A stretch of DNA of 64,000 nucleotides from Tetraselmis striata (taxonomy: Eukaryota; Chlorophyta; Chlorodendrophyceae; Chlorodendrales; Chlorodendraceae), in NCBI GenBank assembly GCA_006384855.1, contig VCJN01003587.1:1-64000 (forward strand). Direction: 5' to 3'. Position 1 is the first letter of the stretch. Each line of letters starts with the position of its first letter. The notes beneath the pieces are model-generated. The model was not told the DNA's origin. It did not search any database and worked only from the letters and a program-made list of their open reading frames with translations. Below are positions 10,402 to 23,795 of this stretch, piece after piece. A program made the translations under genes and the position numbers.

Positions 10402-13400
10402 AGGCGACGCCCGTCAAGGTGCTGCCGCTGACGGCGCTGCATCGTCCCATCAGCAGAGGGAGCGGCGTGCAGGAGGATGGCCTCCACGGCGAGATGGAGG
10501 GCACCAGTGGCGGATTGCCCCATCGAGGGACGTTGCGGGGCAGCTCCCGTGCAAGACTACCTGCAGAGCACCCTGAGTTTGAGTCGGGAGTGCACACACC
10601 GCAGGTGCTGTACAGGAACCGCTTCCGCTACAACGGCTCCAAAGGTGCCCCGCTCTTCTTTTCCCCATTCCCTCCTGTTCCCCTCACTGACCCCTCCGCC
10701 CGCTGGCGGCCCAGGCGCCCAGCACTTTAGTGTATGAGGCCAGCATTCCAGTGGCTTGATGAGAATGTGGGGAGCGCATGCCATGCAGGTGGCGACCTGG
10801 ACAGCGAGGTGAAGCTGGGCCCGGGCGTGAAGGGGAACAGAGGGAAGCGCCGCTCCTGGTAGGCGCCCCATGCCCTCCTGCGCAGCAACCCAGTACAGGC
10901 AACGCATGCGGCGAGTTGCCTGCTTGCGGAAAGCGCTGCTGAGGCACGCCTGGTGGCTGGGGCAGGCAATGCCTGGAGATGCGGCTGCCGCGGTGCTGTA
11001 GCCAGCACGAGCACGCGGTGCTGGAGCACACACTCAAGCTGATCCTCGGCGGCGACTCGCGTTTGATCTCCACGGAACTGTCGCGCCCAATGCTAGAGAT
11101 CACCCTGGCGGATTGTCCCACCTCCCGGCTGCACTCCCAGCTGGTGGCTTCCTGGTTCGGAAGTCAGATCGCCTTCCTCGCCAACACGGGTGAGCACCGC
11201 CACGGTACCCTACCGGCCTACTTCCTCCCAGCGCTGCGCCCAGCCTGCGGCGCCCCTGTGACAGGCCACTGTCATGTCATCGCGCAGGCGCGGGCCTCAA
11301 CCCGGCCGCTCACCTGCACGCCACCGGGCACAACCCGCTGCTCTCCCAGTCTCTGCCCGAGCTGTCCACACAGTGCGGCTATAGCCCCCTGCCCCCCTGT
11401 CTGCAGGCCTTAGTCTATTGCCTGAGATCCCATGCCCACCTCTGTTGCACCCCTCCCCCTTAAAGTCCAACTGAGCAGCCCTCTGTACGGCTACAGGATT
11501 GTCCAGCTGGGGGATGAGCTCGTGACTCGGCTGATGGATTTGTGGGAGATTGAGAGGCAGCCGCCGCAGCCATTCATGTGGCTGGAGATGAGCTTGGTGC
11601 GCGTGGAGGGCGTCAAGATCCCCAATGACCGCCGCTTCCTGCAGGCAATGCTGCAGGTGGGCGGAGCAGTGCACTCAGCGAAGTGACGCGGCTGCTTTAG
11701 GCAGGGCCGGGCTGCGCGCTTTGCATGTGCCAAATAGGAGGTGTGGGCTGAGCTGCAGCCCGTGTGCCGCTGGGCCGAGCAGGTCGCAGGCGTGGCTGCG
11801 GCAGCGGTGACGCACCAGGTGGGCCTGCAGTGCCACGAGCGCGGGCGCCTGCTCACCAGCGTGTGGAACCTGCTGCTGGGCCTCATTGAGTTTGAGGGCG
11901 ATCAGCTGCGCCAGCGCAACGACAAGCTCATGATGGAGAACATGAAGCAAAAGGTGCGCTCCGCGCCTGGCGCGCCTGACCATGTGGAGAGGGTCGGCTC
12001 GCTGCGAACCCCGATGCCGAGTCGTTCCCCTGAAGGGTGGTTTGGCGGTACGGTATTTACCCTAGGGCCCGATGTCGCTCGGTAACGTCCTCTGGCGGCA
12101 TGTACTCCCTGCTTCAGCAGCAGCATGATCCCGCATGACATCAGCCCGCTGACGTGTGGAGGGCGCTGCTGTGCGCTGGTCGATGCCTGCACCCGATACT
12201 GTCTCTGCCTACGCTGCCCTTGCTGGCAGGTATCCCTCGCATGGGCCGCCCGTGTCACCTTTCCCGAGGTGCCAAGCGCATGCTCAGATGGGTAGATTAG
12301 TGCGGGCATCGTCAGTGGGACCGCGTCTATAGTTCCATTGCTCGAAAGCCTAAAGAATGCTGTAGGGGATGAGTGGGCGCCAATGACAGGGGCTGGATGC
12401 TTGATAGCGAGAGTGGAATCCGAGTCATGGCCGTTGCCCGGCTGGCTGCTTCTACCTCTGTCTCTGCTCGGAATGACATCGACCGCGCTGGGTGCCGGGC
12501 ACCGCGCTCCCTCAGGAGCTGCTGCACCACCAGTCAGGCGAAGAGTTTGAATACATGAAGGCTAAGGTGAAGGAGCTGGAGGCGTTCCAGTGGGAGGCGC
12601 TCACCAACCTGAAGATCCTGCGCGACGACAACGCGCAGCTGAAGAAGGACATCAAGAAAACCAAGGAGGAGGCGGAGCAGACGGTGCTGACGGAGCTCCA
12701 AAAGATGGACGCGACTGTGTCTGACCTCAAGGTTTGGTGCCAGCCAGTAGCGTCAACGCGGCCCAACATTTCCTGCACCGGGCGCAAGGCCGCCCTGCCA
12801 TGCGATGTGCGCGCTGACGCATCCTTCTCGCGCTCCTCAGTGGCAGCTGGGGACGGCGACAGAGACGCTGGCGCAGACGGAGGCGCAGCTGGACATGTCC
12901 TTCACCGCCCTGCACGCGGCCACGGAGCAGGCCAATCAGCTGCGCAAGCACGTGCTCCGCGTCGAAGAGGACCTTGCGCATGGAAAGTATGGCGAGCTCA
13001 AGCCACCAGAGGCGAGTGATGCCCATTGTTGCGGGAGGGGGATCTCTCTGTTCGGGCAGGATTTATCTGGCCAATCGTGCAATGTAGCTCATATCCGCCA
13101 AACGAGTAAGTGGCCAATGTTGTCCGTCCGAAAGGGCCACTGATCTTGGCGATGGCTGAGCTCTGCGGCGTTGGGTGAGGCACAATGGGGCCACAGGCCC
13201 TCACGGATTCCGCTCCGCTGCCTTTATTGTGCCACCAGGGCGAGGGCGCTGCAAGGAGCGGCGAGCTGCAGCGGGACCTGCGCGCAATGGGCAAGCAGCT
13301 GGACGCGATTACGGAGTTGGAGGTCACGATTGAGGACCACATGCGCGCCAACCTCAACGAGGGGGACGACCAGGCATCCAGCAAGAAACTGCTCTCCAAG

Positions 13401-16400
13401 CTGATGAAGTCCAAGGCGGAGGCAAAGGAGGGGAAGAACGGGCTTGTCAAGCAGCTGGTGCAGCTCAAGAGCCGAAGGCGGTCCAATGGAGACCCGCTGG
13501 CGGCGGCCGCCGCGGCGGCGGCGGCCGCGGGCGACCGGGTGCTGAACAGCAAGGAGAAGATCGAGGAGGCGCTGGCGGAGGCTCAGGCGGCGCCGCAGCT
13601 GCTGGCGGTGCGCATGGGCGACGTCGCGGAGATGAAGCGCGACGAGATGTGGACGGAGATTCAGCGGCTACGGGAGCGCGAGGCCACGATGGTGGAGCTG
13701 ATTGTCAGCATGGAGAAGATGAAGCTGGAGATGCAGCAGAGCCGGGAGCAGGCGGAGAGCACCCACATGGGCAAGGGCCGCCTCAGCAGTAATATGCACC
13801 GGCAGGCCAGCATTGCCAGACCGCCCTGGGCCACAGCGGGCTTTAAAACTCACAAGAACTTTCTGCAGACGCTGACCGACGCACTGGTGAGAAACGCCCG
13901 CGGCCGGGAGGCCGGCGACACATCGAACGACATTGCTGGGGTGGCCAGCAAGGCGCTAGCGGCGCAGCAGAGCGCCAAGATGCGCAAGTCGCAGCGCAAG
14001 ATCTCGCAGACGAAGCTGGTCAGACCGGGCGCCGAGGACGCCGCTGCCGCTCGAAAGCTCGACTCGGCACGCGTGGAGGCGCTCCGCATGCGGGTGGAGT
14101 ACAAGGAGCTGGCGGCGCAGCTGCGGGACGCAGTGCTGTCGACAGCGAAGGCGGAGACGGCTGCGGAGGGTCCGGAGGAGCGGACCACCAGCGGCCGAAG
14201 GGGTGTGAACTTCAAGGCGCCCGATGGCATCAGCGCAGCGTCGGAGGCTATCAAACCGGTGGTTGAGTTGCCCGACTACCAGGACTTTTTCTTCGGCCTG
14301 TTCAAGGTGAGTTCGATGAGGGGGCGCACGCACGCACGCACGCTTGTTGCCCTGCCATTAGTATGGGCTAAGCAGCGGCCACGTCGAGTTCCACATGGCT
14401 ATCTCGCCGGCTTGCCGACAGAGCTCCTGCGTGTGATCAGTGCTTTTACCTCCTGGTTGCTACTATACAGCGAAATAAACCATCCACTTACACGCTCCGC
14501 TCATTTACTTGTGATAGCAAAAGCGACAGTCTACTAAGTGAGTAGCTGTTTTCCTTTATGCGTTGGAGCAAACTCGTTCATTGCTGTGAAGAGCAATACA
14601 GCATTTGTTTCATTACATCTGCTGCTGCGCGGCGGCACGTGCTGCTTTGTCTGACGTGCGAAAATGTCGGCAAACCGTGGCAGCCGCCACGCCGCCGCAT
14701 CTCACGATGTCAGTACTGAGTACCGACGGCAATATACGGTGCATCATGCTGTCGCGACGACACCGCGCGCGTCCATCGACACACCACTCCCGCATAATGC
14801 AACCTGCCATCAAGTTGTGTCTACTAACTCGATGTTCACAAACGCAATATTGCACTAAAACGCACATCCAAGTTGTCGCCCGACAGGAGCTCTTTTATCG
14901 TTTGAAGGATAATAGGTAGTATTAGTACCTGGTGGCTTCATGAAACACTTCTGAAATCTCACTAAGTACTCGCCCTCGTTAAATTATGTTCGTTTATTCC
15001 TGCAGGTACTCGACCTTGCTGGAGATGCATCACCCGGGCCAGACATCATCAGCGCGAGCCGGCCCATCTCTGGCAAGCAAGTTGAGACCAATGTAGCCGA
15101 CGGGGTGAACTCCCCGGCGCCCCAGCAAGCACATGCTGCCCACGACTCGGACGCCAGCCAGACGGGAATGGCGGCCGACTTGGCAGATGGAATGGCCGCC
15201 GGTAACAGCAGCCGACGGCTGTCGATAATCTCTGACGACGGCGACGACGGCAGTTTCCGTCGTCGCAGGAAGTCTGAGGGCGGCAGCAAGCTGGCGGCGA
15301 AGGCGAAGAAGCTCGGGAAGAAGGCCGCCACGCAAAAGGCGGCGATGGATCGCCTCGTCCACGCTGCAGCCTCGCCCAGGGGGAACCTCTCTCCCATGGG
15401 GCAGCGCCTGACCAGCGACTCGGGCTTGCCCATCGCTCAGGTGAAGCACAAGTCGGCCCTGAGGCGCATCGCCAAAGTGGTTGGCAACGCGAACCGCATG
15501 AGCAGACGAGTGGGCGGCGGCGAGTCTCCTATCACCAGCGACGGCGGCCATCGGGCGAGCCTGACGTTCAAGGACCAGACCATCCGCGAGGCGATGTACC
15601 GCAATGCAGGCGCCGCTGCCAAGACGCCGGATTGGGCCATGAAGGTGGTGGACGCTGTGTATAAAAAATCGATGGTCATGGTGAGTGGCGGGTGGAAGCT
15701 GCGGATCTGTTCTTGTTATTGCTGGCCCCTCGCTCATGGCCCTTCTCACCCGCCATTCCATTGCTCCCCCTACAGGGTGCCAAAGGCGACGCGGAGGTGA
15801 TCGAGGCCAGCAGCATCCCGGAGCTGACCATGGCGCACTTCACCAGCCAGTACGGCGACAAGAAGATTGTGCAGGAGTACTTGGCGGCCATGATCGCCAC
15901 GCTGAGACAGTACGCCAAGTCCAGCACGCAGCTCGCCATCTTTCAAAGCTTCCTCACAGAGGTGCGAGTCTGCTCATGTTGCTCATGCGGCAATGCGCCA
16001 CCTCAGTATACATACATATATAAAAAAATATATATATATTAGAAACATATGTATATATGTATTATATATATATATATATATGTTAGAAACATATATATAT
16101 ATATGTGTTATATATATGTATAGATATACATGTATGTATATATATACTCATATGTTCATATATATATATATATATGTATGTATATGTAGATATATTGATA
16201 TATGCCTCAGCAACCATGCATCCCCCTCCCTGCCGCGGCATCTTTTCTGACTGCAGCGCTGCCCTCAGTTTTAGGACTCCTCAACTTGGCCGCTCTGCTG
16301 CCACTGCTCCCCCCTCCCCCCCCCCCCCCCCCGCAGGAGTGGAACAAAATGGTGCTGTTCGTCTTCCTCAGCGCGCTGAACAAGTGCATCACGCCCGCGG

Positions 16401-19400
16401 CTGTCAATGTGCCATGCATCGAGTACCCCGCCGATGCCAAAGGCCACAATCGGGGCCAGCGCTACCTGTGCCTCCGGAAGGTGGGTCATACCACTACTAC
16501 TCCCGCCCCCCCCCCCCCCCCCCCCCCACCCCTCGACCGTCGCATGCCCTTGTTCGGTTCACTCCCAGTCACAGTTTGCAAAGTGAGATCACCGGGCATA
16601 TTCGCCGATGCGCTCTATTAAGCGCACATGCCACTGCCGGCCTCCTCCAACGTGCGTTCGGTCCCCGCGCCGAGGCTCCCATGTTAGCCGTGTTGAGAGG
16701 CGCCCGCTGCCTCCACACAAAGCGCAGTCTTGACCCTGACCGCCGCCGGACAGGCGATGGTTGTGGGCCACTCGCTGCTTGGCGCTCGCAACGAGGCCTG
16801 CACGAGCAAGTTCACGGAGCTCGTGGAGCGCATGGCAGTGCCGGTGACCGAGGAGGACAAGGCCAGCTTCTGGACGCCGGTGCCCGGCGAGACCATTGAG
16901 ACGGTGGAGGCCAAGGCCGGCCCGCTGCGCAAGGTGCCGCTGCACGAGTTCCTGCACCTGCTATGCCAGGAGGCGCACCGGCTGGAGCAGTGGATGCATG
17001 ATGGGCTGCGCGGGCTCTTCAAGGAGTACGACGCGACGTTCGACGGCCACCTCTCCAGGCATGACGCCCACTGCCTCTTGGATGCGCAGCCCGTGCTGCC
17101 ATAATGCTGCCCCCCCCCCCCCCCCCTCTCCCCGTCATTCCTGAGGCCTTTTTTCTGTGCGGCAACCCACAGGAAGCAGATGAGGAACATGCTGGAGGGC
17201 TGCTGGAACAACATGCCGCCCCAGCCCAATGCCGAGGACGGTGCCGTCGAAAAGGCGCTCGGGCAGCTTTGGGATGCCTCCCATCGCCACGAAAACCTGC
17301 AGGTACACGCGCTCACCCTCAAGGCTGCGGCACCCCGTGGCATGCAGGGCTGCTGCGTGCCAAGGGCATGGCCTTTCCGCGTGCCCAATGCCCAACCACA
17401 GTGCGCACTTGGACATCATCTCATAGAAGCTGCACTCTCACATGACGGAGTGGTGTGAGGAGTCCATCCGGCAGGGCATGCTGTGGCATCTACTGTGCCT
17501 ATAGTTGACGTGTCCCCCCCCCCCCCCTGCGCTGCAGGAAGATGCTCGTGATGAGAGCTGCGGATTGAATGTCAGCTTCCCGGCGTTTGAGCTCGGCGCC
17601 ATGTGAGCCGCACCCACGCTCTGCGCGCTGCCATCGTCCCCGCATACACTCTGCGGCCCTGCGCTCGCCATCACGCCAGCTGCCTGGGCGGTGTGCATGA
17701 GCGCAGCACTGACTGCCCCTCCCCCCGGATTTCTCAGGCGGTGCAGCATCATCCGGCAGTACATGCGTTACAAGAGCCCGGCAAGACAGGATGAGCTGGC
17801 GCATGACGTCAAGGAGGAGCATCAGAAGCGGCTGTACATGATGGTGCAGCGCAACTGGGACGTGAGTGCCAGGCCACCCCAGACGCAGCAACGCCAGCAG
17901 CCACCCCTCCCCTCGCCCCCTACCCTTTCTCCCTTTTGCAAGACATGTGCGCACATCTGGCAGCTTCCTGCTGTTAAGCGTCGTCCGCAGCGGCTGACGC
18001 CAGCGCCGCATGCCTTTTTGCAGCATTTCGCGCACTGCTGGAATCATGTCCGGTCGCTGGACGGCGGGGCCGGTGTGCACCTAGTGGGGCAGGCCACCCG
18101 CATGGAGGGCGAGGTGGAGGGCAACCGAAAGTCGCGGCAGTACCTGCAGATTCTGAAGGGGCTGTTTGAGCACCGCCTGGAGCACATCGCCAAGCTGTGC
18201 AAGGCTGGCGGGGACGGCCAGGACGAAGCCAAGCTGGAGGACCTCATGTTTGAGGCGCAGCAGGGCATCAAGGTGGCGTACGGCTACCAAGCGCTGCTGG
18301 AGGACGACAACGAGTACTTTGAGCACATGTTGGCGTCCACCGCCACACTCGCTCAGCGGTACGGTCCCCCATAACAGCCGCAAGCTGCCTGCCCGCATTG
18401 CCTCAGGCCTGTCCAAACCGACAGTACGCGCCATCATGATGAATGGCGGTGAGCGACTCATTTTCCTCTGGCACCGGTTACTGTACCGTTTGATGGGGTT
18501 CCCGGGTCCCACATAAATGAATTGCTCCGCGCCACACAAGTAAGGAGATGCATGTGGTTTCCGTGGTGTATTCTGATATACGTCAAGACAGTATAGTTTT
18601 CCTGTCTTGTTGTGCCCGGGGGGGAGAGGGGGAGGGGAGGCAAAAACGATATTCCGCCGCGTACCCAAAGTATACCGTGAACCCAAAGCGCGGTGATGGG
18701 TTCTGTGCTAACGATACCGCAGCGTGCGTACCGGGCAGGTAGGCGAACATGTCAAATCCACGTCCGTGATACATTTGTGTAGGATTCGTGTATGTTACAG
18801 AAATACAAAATCGATATGCTGACTTGTAGAATTCTAGGCATTGACATGTTCAGTTCATATACAACATCGTCCACCCTTTCAATCTTCCAGGTTAAGCCTT
18901 CCCGTTTTAGGTGGGCCACTTGGTATTGATTTCGGGTCCTTGGGTCTGGCAGCATGGAAAGAACGCTTAAACTCCGATTTCGTACGCTGTGACCTGCCTC
19001 TTGCCTTGACACTTTGTTACTTTTGGTACCCAGGTCCCGAGCCTCGCGCCTATGGTTGACGCGGTCAAGGATGTTCTTGAGCTACAAGGTGACGGTGCAG
19101 CAGCACGCCGCGCGGTTGATGCAAATGGAGATGGGCTCGAGGCTGTTGAGCAAGCTGCGGAGGAGGCAGCGCTCTGCACAGAAGAGGGGTCCTTCAGTGA
19201 CGTATGCTGAGGAGGAGAGAGACCGCAGCCAAAGCCGCGATGCGGTGTATTTCAGCTCGAAGGTCCTGCAGAAAACGCACTCAAAGGGCACTGAGGGGCT
19301 CGTGGCTGCAACGCAGAGGCAGATGCGGGGCAGGGATGGGGTCGGCAGTGCGGGTGAGGGGGGCGAGACAATGCCCATGGAGGAGCTGCTAGCCTCGGCA

Positions 19401-19415
19401 TCCCCGCGCAGATGA
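10402..19415 (+). CDS. Large coiled-coil protein with an EF-hand, about 19 exons (5' end not found)
   Basis: I do not recognise the family. Exons by splice site and phase are 10402-10644, 10744-10808, 11006-11189, 11288-~11400, ~11475-11656, 11738-11953, 12516-12731, 12841-13011, 13239-14306, 15006-15680, 15776-15961, 16337-16480, 16754-17058, 17173-17302, 17427-~17480, 17538-17602, 17738-17861, 18024-18358 and 19034-19415, ending in TGA. That gives about 1,600 residues. The fourth exon's donor, the fifth's acceptor and the fifteenth's donor are unresolved. Exons 6-9 are Lys/Glu-rich, heptad-like coiled coil with an Ala tract. Exon 10 is Ser/Arg-rich and probably disordered. Joining exons 13 and 14 creates an EF-hand loop, DATFDGHLSRKQ, after LFKEY. 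Two introns appear to be GC-AG (donors 13012 and 17059). A TGTAA lies at 19556-19560. No signal peptide or membrane span is visible. A cytoskeletal or ciliary role is plausible but only inferred. Confidence 0.7.
16010..16206. repeat. AT-dinucleotide-rich microsatellite in an intron
   Basis: About 200 bases of degenerate TA/ATGT repeats with several TTAGAAACATA units lie in the intron between exons ending at 15961 and starting at 16337. The composition is sharply unlike the GC-rich exons. Confidence 0.9.
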
Positions 19416-20374
19416 TGCCGCAGCACAAGCCGAGAGTATCGGAAGTATTTTCTCACCCACCGGATGCTACGCGCAGTCCCAGCTCCCGCACGGCGCGGTC
19501 GCCGCTTCCGTTGGCTCTCAAGTGCAGCTGGGCACAGTGTATTCAGCGCCGTAATTGTAAGACAGCATGTATACGCATTGTCAGAGACTCCAACAGTCCG
19601 ATGTTGTTTCGGTCCATTTAAAGCCCGCATTCAAGTTTGTTCACCAACCATATCTCTTTGCCGTGCAGCCCATGCTGCAGCTGGAAAATAGCGGGCGCCT
19701 GATGTTTTTATGGTGACGACTATTCTTGCTGTTGATACAGCTTATCATTGCACAGTCATCAAGACACGCTACTGTGACGTCACACCAGCAAACTGCGTGA
19801 TAGTACCGGTTTTTATTCCTCCTTTCAAAAAGCGAAAGACATGTCAACCTAATTTGACACGACAAGTCGTTACCAAAAACAATGCAGGTCCGACTACCTA
19901 TATTGAAGAGAGTTTTTTGAAACTCATTGTTGGGCGATACACATCAGTGGCCGAACTAGTCCATATAGGCCTCCAGCGAACGCTGCCCACCACGCCTGCC
20001 CTGTAGCTCCGCTTGGGTAGAATGGGGTTATTGGTAGGGCTTAATGCAGGAGTATGAATCTGTCGTATGTCTTGAACACCACCGCCAAGTTTGCGCGTAT
20101 GTATTGCGCCCATTATTGCAGGTTCCAACCTTGGCAAAGACAGTGTTGTCGCTCCTTGTGCCTTTACAAGCGCCAGGACTAAAGCAGGAGGAGAAAATCG
20201 TTGGCCGCCACCGGGTGGGGCGTTGCAAGGACGTGGCACAAGTCACCAAATCGCCGAGTCTAAGTGTTTGATTTTCAGTTTTTGAACTGCTCATAGGGCG
20301 TAAAAGACAGTTTAGATGGCCCAACGGGTTGAAGCACGGAGTGCCATGCTGACCATGCATAATTTGAAAATTAA

Positions 20375-20470
20375 AATGTGTTATAACTTTATTCCTGGGA
20401 GAACAAGACCAGCTGTCTTACGGCCGGGCTGCATGAACCCGCATAGGGTCGGCTCATCTGAAGGCCATTC
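20375..20470 (-). repeat. Dispersed repeat family A, copy 1
   Basis: Read on the minus strand it shares the core CTATGCGGGTTC...CGGGCCGTAAGAC with copies near 23796-23890, 34770-34885 and 35290-35400. The family is followed by an A/T-rich AAATTTCAAAT-like tail in three of four copies. Confidence 0.65.
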
Positions 20471-21792
20471 ATGCGTGTAATAGTGCGGACATGTACAGGG
20501 TTTGCGACGAGGGCAAATTGAAATTGAGGTACAACGTGCTGACTTGTTGCTCTGCCCTCCACCGCCAAAGCCGCGAGTTGTTCTTAGGGCCCGCCATTGC
20601 ATGCACATGGCGGTTTACTATATACGCGGGATGTCGGCCAAAGTCTCCTTCATGTCCATCTCCTTCCCCTCCCGTCCGACGAGGTAATTTGGGCAATATT
20701 CCATCTTTACCGCTAGAACTCCTATTCGAGTGCTCTATCACGGAGGGTGAAGCCCTTGGACAAAATAGAGAAAATACCACTGAGAGTTGGCCGTCTACGC
20801 GAGGATGCACCTTCAGAGCGAGGTCATTCCCGACCATCTTGTGACAATTACGAAGTATATATTAGGATACAGTACTCGTACCTGTACGATGCGTACCTGA
20901 GGTTGCGACGAGTACCTTTATATGTACAACATGACGCCGCCGTGTGGCAATCGTTGTGCTTTTGAGAATGTCGCTTTGATTGCTACACTGGTTTCGGAGC
21001 ATGACTTTCGATCCAGGGACCTAGAAGTCACCGTTTCGATCCCGCCCATTGAAGCCGGGAATTTATGTCTCGGGAGGGGCGGGGGGGGTATAGAGAATTG
21101 TAGCGTGACAACTATATATATGCTGCGGTCCTAGTACTCGCACGAGTACGATTCGAACTCGAGATTATATGACGACTATCTGTATATGTAGATATCATGC
21201 CGCCTTGTGGCAAACGTTTGTGCCTTTGAGAGTGTCGCCACGATTGTTACAATCTAGTGGCCCAATTGGGAGCGTAAAGTGTATAATGTTATTTCGGCAC
21301 CATGCCCCTACTTCCACACATGCCAACATGCTCAACATTAGCCTCCGCCCCTCGCCGGGCCCCTACTGCGCTTTGCATTTAACTTGAAACACGTCGAGCA
21401 CTTTCTATTTGGCCGTATATAAGGGGCGATACTTTCCATTGTTCCCGCAGTAGTCGCTACCTAATCTTTACTCATCTATTTCTCCCTATGCGAACTCGCG
21501 CAGAAAGGCGCTATTGTCCTTCATTGCGCGCTACTACCTTCCAATCACTTGTTACTTTTTGGCGTGTGTGCGCAAAAGGAAGCAGCATTTTTCAGCACCT
21601 CACCGTAAGTTGCGCGTCGCAGCCTAGCTAATGCTCCGGCAACGCCGCGCGGAGGCTGTTCTCATGCGAGTCCCGCTACTTGCTCATGTTGCTTCCTCGG
21701 TTTTGAACGCACCGAATCGTTGCCGCCCTCCCCCCAGTACGACTCCCAGGCCCTCATGGCCGAGGTCGTCAGCAACTCCATGTTGCTTGCCC

Positions 21793-22066
21793 GGGGAGCA
21801 CATAGAAGCCAAAAACCTTGAGGATGCCTAGGACTTTGTAATGAACTGGGCGCGGAAGACGGAGATGCCGCGAAGTCGGAGACAACAGATATGAGGGGCG
21901 GCCCAAGGCTGCGACGGAAGGAGGCGGGGATGGAAACAGAAGAGGAAGGCCGGTAGCCGGAGCTGTAATACACATTTGTGTCCCTACTATGGTTAGAGAT
22001 GGCAGTCCCTAATAAGAGCACCTAATAAGTCTGGGCGGTGGAGAGCAGCAGACTAGCATGTTGTAA
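21793..22066 (+). repeat. Dispersed repeat family B, copy 1
   Basis: Blocks such as ATGAACTGGGCG, GCCGCGAAGT and the closing GCAGACTAGCATGTTGTAA match, in the same order and orientation, 41898-42176 inside an intron of the giant gene. There is no reading frame, so it looks like a non-autonomous element. Confidence 0.65.
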
Positions 22067-22069
22067 TCA

Positions 22070-22165
22070 ATTTCAATTTCAATTTCAACTTCAATTTCAA
22101 TTTCAATTTCAATGTCAATGTCAATGTCAATGTCAATTTCAATTTCAATTTCAATTTCAATTTCG
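22070..22165 (+). repeat. Hexanucleotide repeat (TTTCAA)n with TGTCAA variants
   Basis: About sixteen tandem units of six bases begin where repeat B ends. A block of TGTCAA units lies in the middle, which suggests local copying of a variant. Confidence 0.95.
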
Positions 22166-22499
22166 CCCGGGGGCGGCTTCGTGGCGTGTCATGCCGAGTA
22201 AGTAACACGTCAACTCGTACTATAAATCACCACCCTAGATCCTTCAAGGGTAACACAAGCAGTGCCAGGCGGCGCGGGAACGACGACTTACGATTCGTGC
22301 TGCCCCCCCCCCCCCCCCGTTGCGGAGCACCGCCCCCGCGTGCAAGCCTTCTTCGACACTTCACCGACACCGTCCAGTCCGCCCCCGCCCCCGGCGGGTC
22401 CCTGTTTCCTTGGCCGAGACTATTTTTTGGGCTGTCACCCTTGCCGAGCACTCCCCCTCGTGGGCTGCCGTTGCAATGTCGGACTGGCTTTCTATGGCC

Positions 22500-22705
22500 G
22501 CTCGTCTCGTCGGTGCCGCCCTCTCTTGCTGGCACCTCATGGAGCTCGCACAGCCTTCGCAAGGGTGCGGCCTCTGCCGCCAACGCCATCGGTGTCCCGC
22601 TGGCCCACAACCGCCAAATGGGCGGGAAAACTTCATGCTTCTCCCCCGCTTTTTACGGTGCTAAGAGAGTACTACCTTAATCCCGTCTTGGAAACCCTGT
22701 GGACA
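22500..22705 (+). pseudogene. Decayed tyrosine recombinase C-terminal fragment
   Basis: The catalytic HxxR box is visible as SSHSLRKGAASAANAIGVPL with His and Arg at 22549-22560, followed by RQMGG. In another frame the closing tyrosine region VLREYYLNPVLETL appears (EYY codons 22667-22675). The order and spacing of about 38 residues fit the catalytic end of tyrosine recombinases encoded by DIRS-type retrotransposons or Cryptons. A frame change separates the two motifs, so it is dead. I found no reverse transcriptase close by that would decide which class it belongs to. Confidence 0.65.
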
Positions 22706-23795
22706 AGGGGCGGCGGAGTGAGGTTTGTTCGGAATACCCGCCGCCACCATGGCCTACTCCTCACCTCCACCCCCTTTTGCCGTCGGCATCGCGCCACCGC
22801 ACCCTCACTCTACACCTTCGCCTAGCGGTCACACCCCAAGACGTGCTGAGCCCGGAGAACCCGGTGTGCCAGACCGCAGACCAGGTGTGTCTGACGCGCG
22901 GGCTGCCCACCTCTGGCCGGCGCCGCCACACCCCCGCACGATAGGGCGCCCTCACTACTCACTACTCGCGCCCAGAGACCGAGACCGAGACCGCGATTAT
23001 CGACCGTTCAGCCGTTGTCCCCGCCCCACAGGGTGGGGGCGGTGGCCCGGTAGACACCCCCCCGAGCTCCAGTTAGAAGGCCGCGGCAGCCCATAGACCG
23101 GCCGCGGTCACACAACGCTACTGGCAAAACTACCGGCGGTCGTGCACAGCCATGAGCCTGGCCAACATGTCGAGACTAGGGCCATGCTTAACCACCGGGT
23201 CGGAGCGGGGCGGGGCGCTTCCAGAGGGGCACGCCTAAAGCGACGGGGCGGCGGCTAGCACAGCGGTGCAATAGCTGGCTGTCATATTCGAGGGGTGCCG
23301 CTCGCGGCGGCAGCCCAAATCATCGGCGAGTCGACTCAAGACGCGCACTACACCAGCACCCGTCTCTCCTCGGCGGAGGCCAACATCGCGCGATGAGTTA
23401 GCCCATACACGCAGCGACCCCGACCGCCCCCGAGCCCGGCACTTGCGGCACTGCCGGCGGGACACCTCCGCTGCCTCAGCCGGAGCGTTGTAGCTCTGCT
23501 GGTGCGGAAGGGACGGCATGGGAATGGGTTCCCGTGGGGGCATATTAGATGCACCCCGCCGGAATAGCATGCGGCAGCTATCATTAGGAGGGAGACTGGA
23601 GGATTTGTATGGGCCCCTTAAAAGCACAAGGAATGCCCGCCGCCAGAGAGGAATAGGGTAAAAGTAGGGTTGGGGAGGGGGATTGCAAAACTCAAAAAGG
23701 AAAATGAAAAGGAGGCGGAATATATACGCCCGTTAGATTGGGAACTTGTCCTTTATTCAGAGGACCACACGCTATGTGCAATGCCAACCGACATC

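Noticed and set aside
19034..19210. Alternative last-exon frame of the coiled-coil gene with an EF-hand-like DANGDGLEAVEQ
   Set aside because: The upstream exon ends in phase 2, which selects the other frame ending at 19415. That frame has higher GC3, and the EF-hand-like residues are off by one from the loop consensus.
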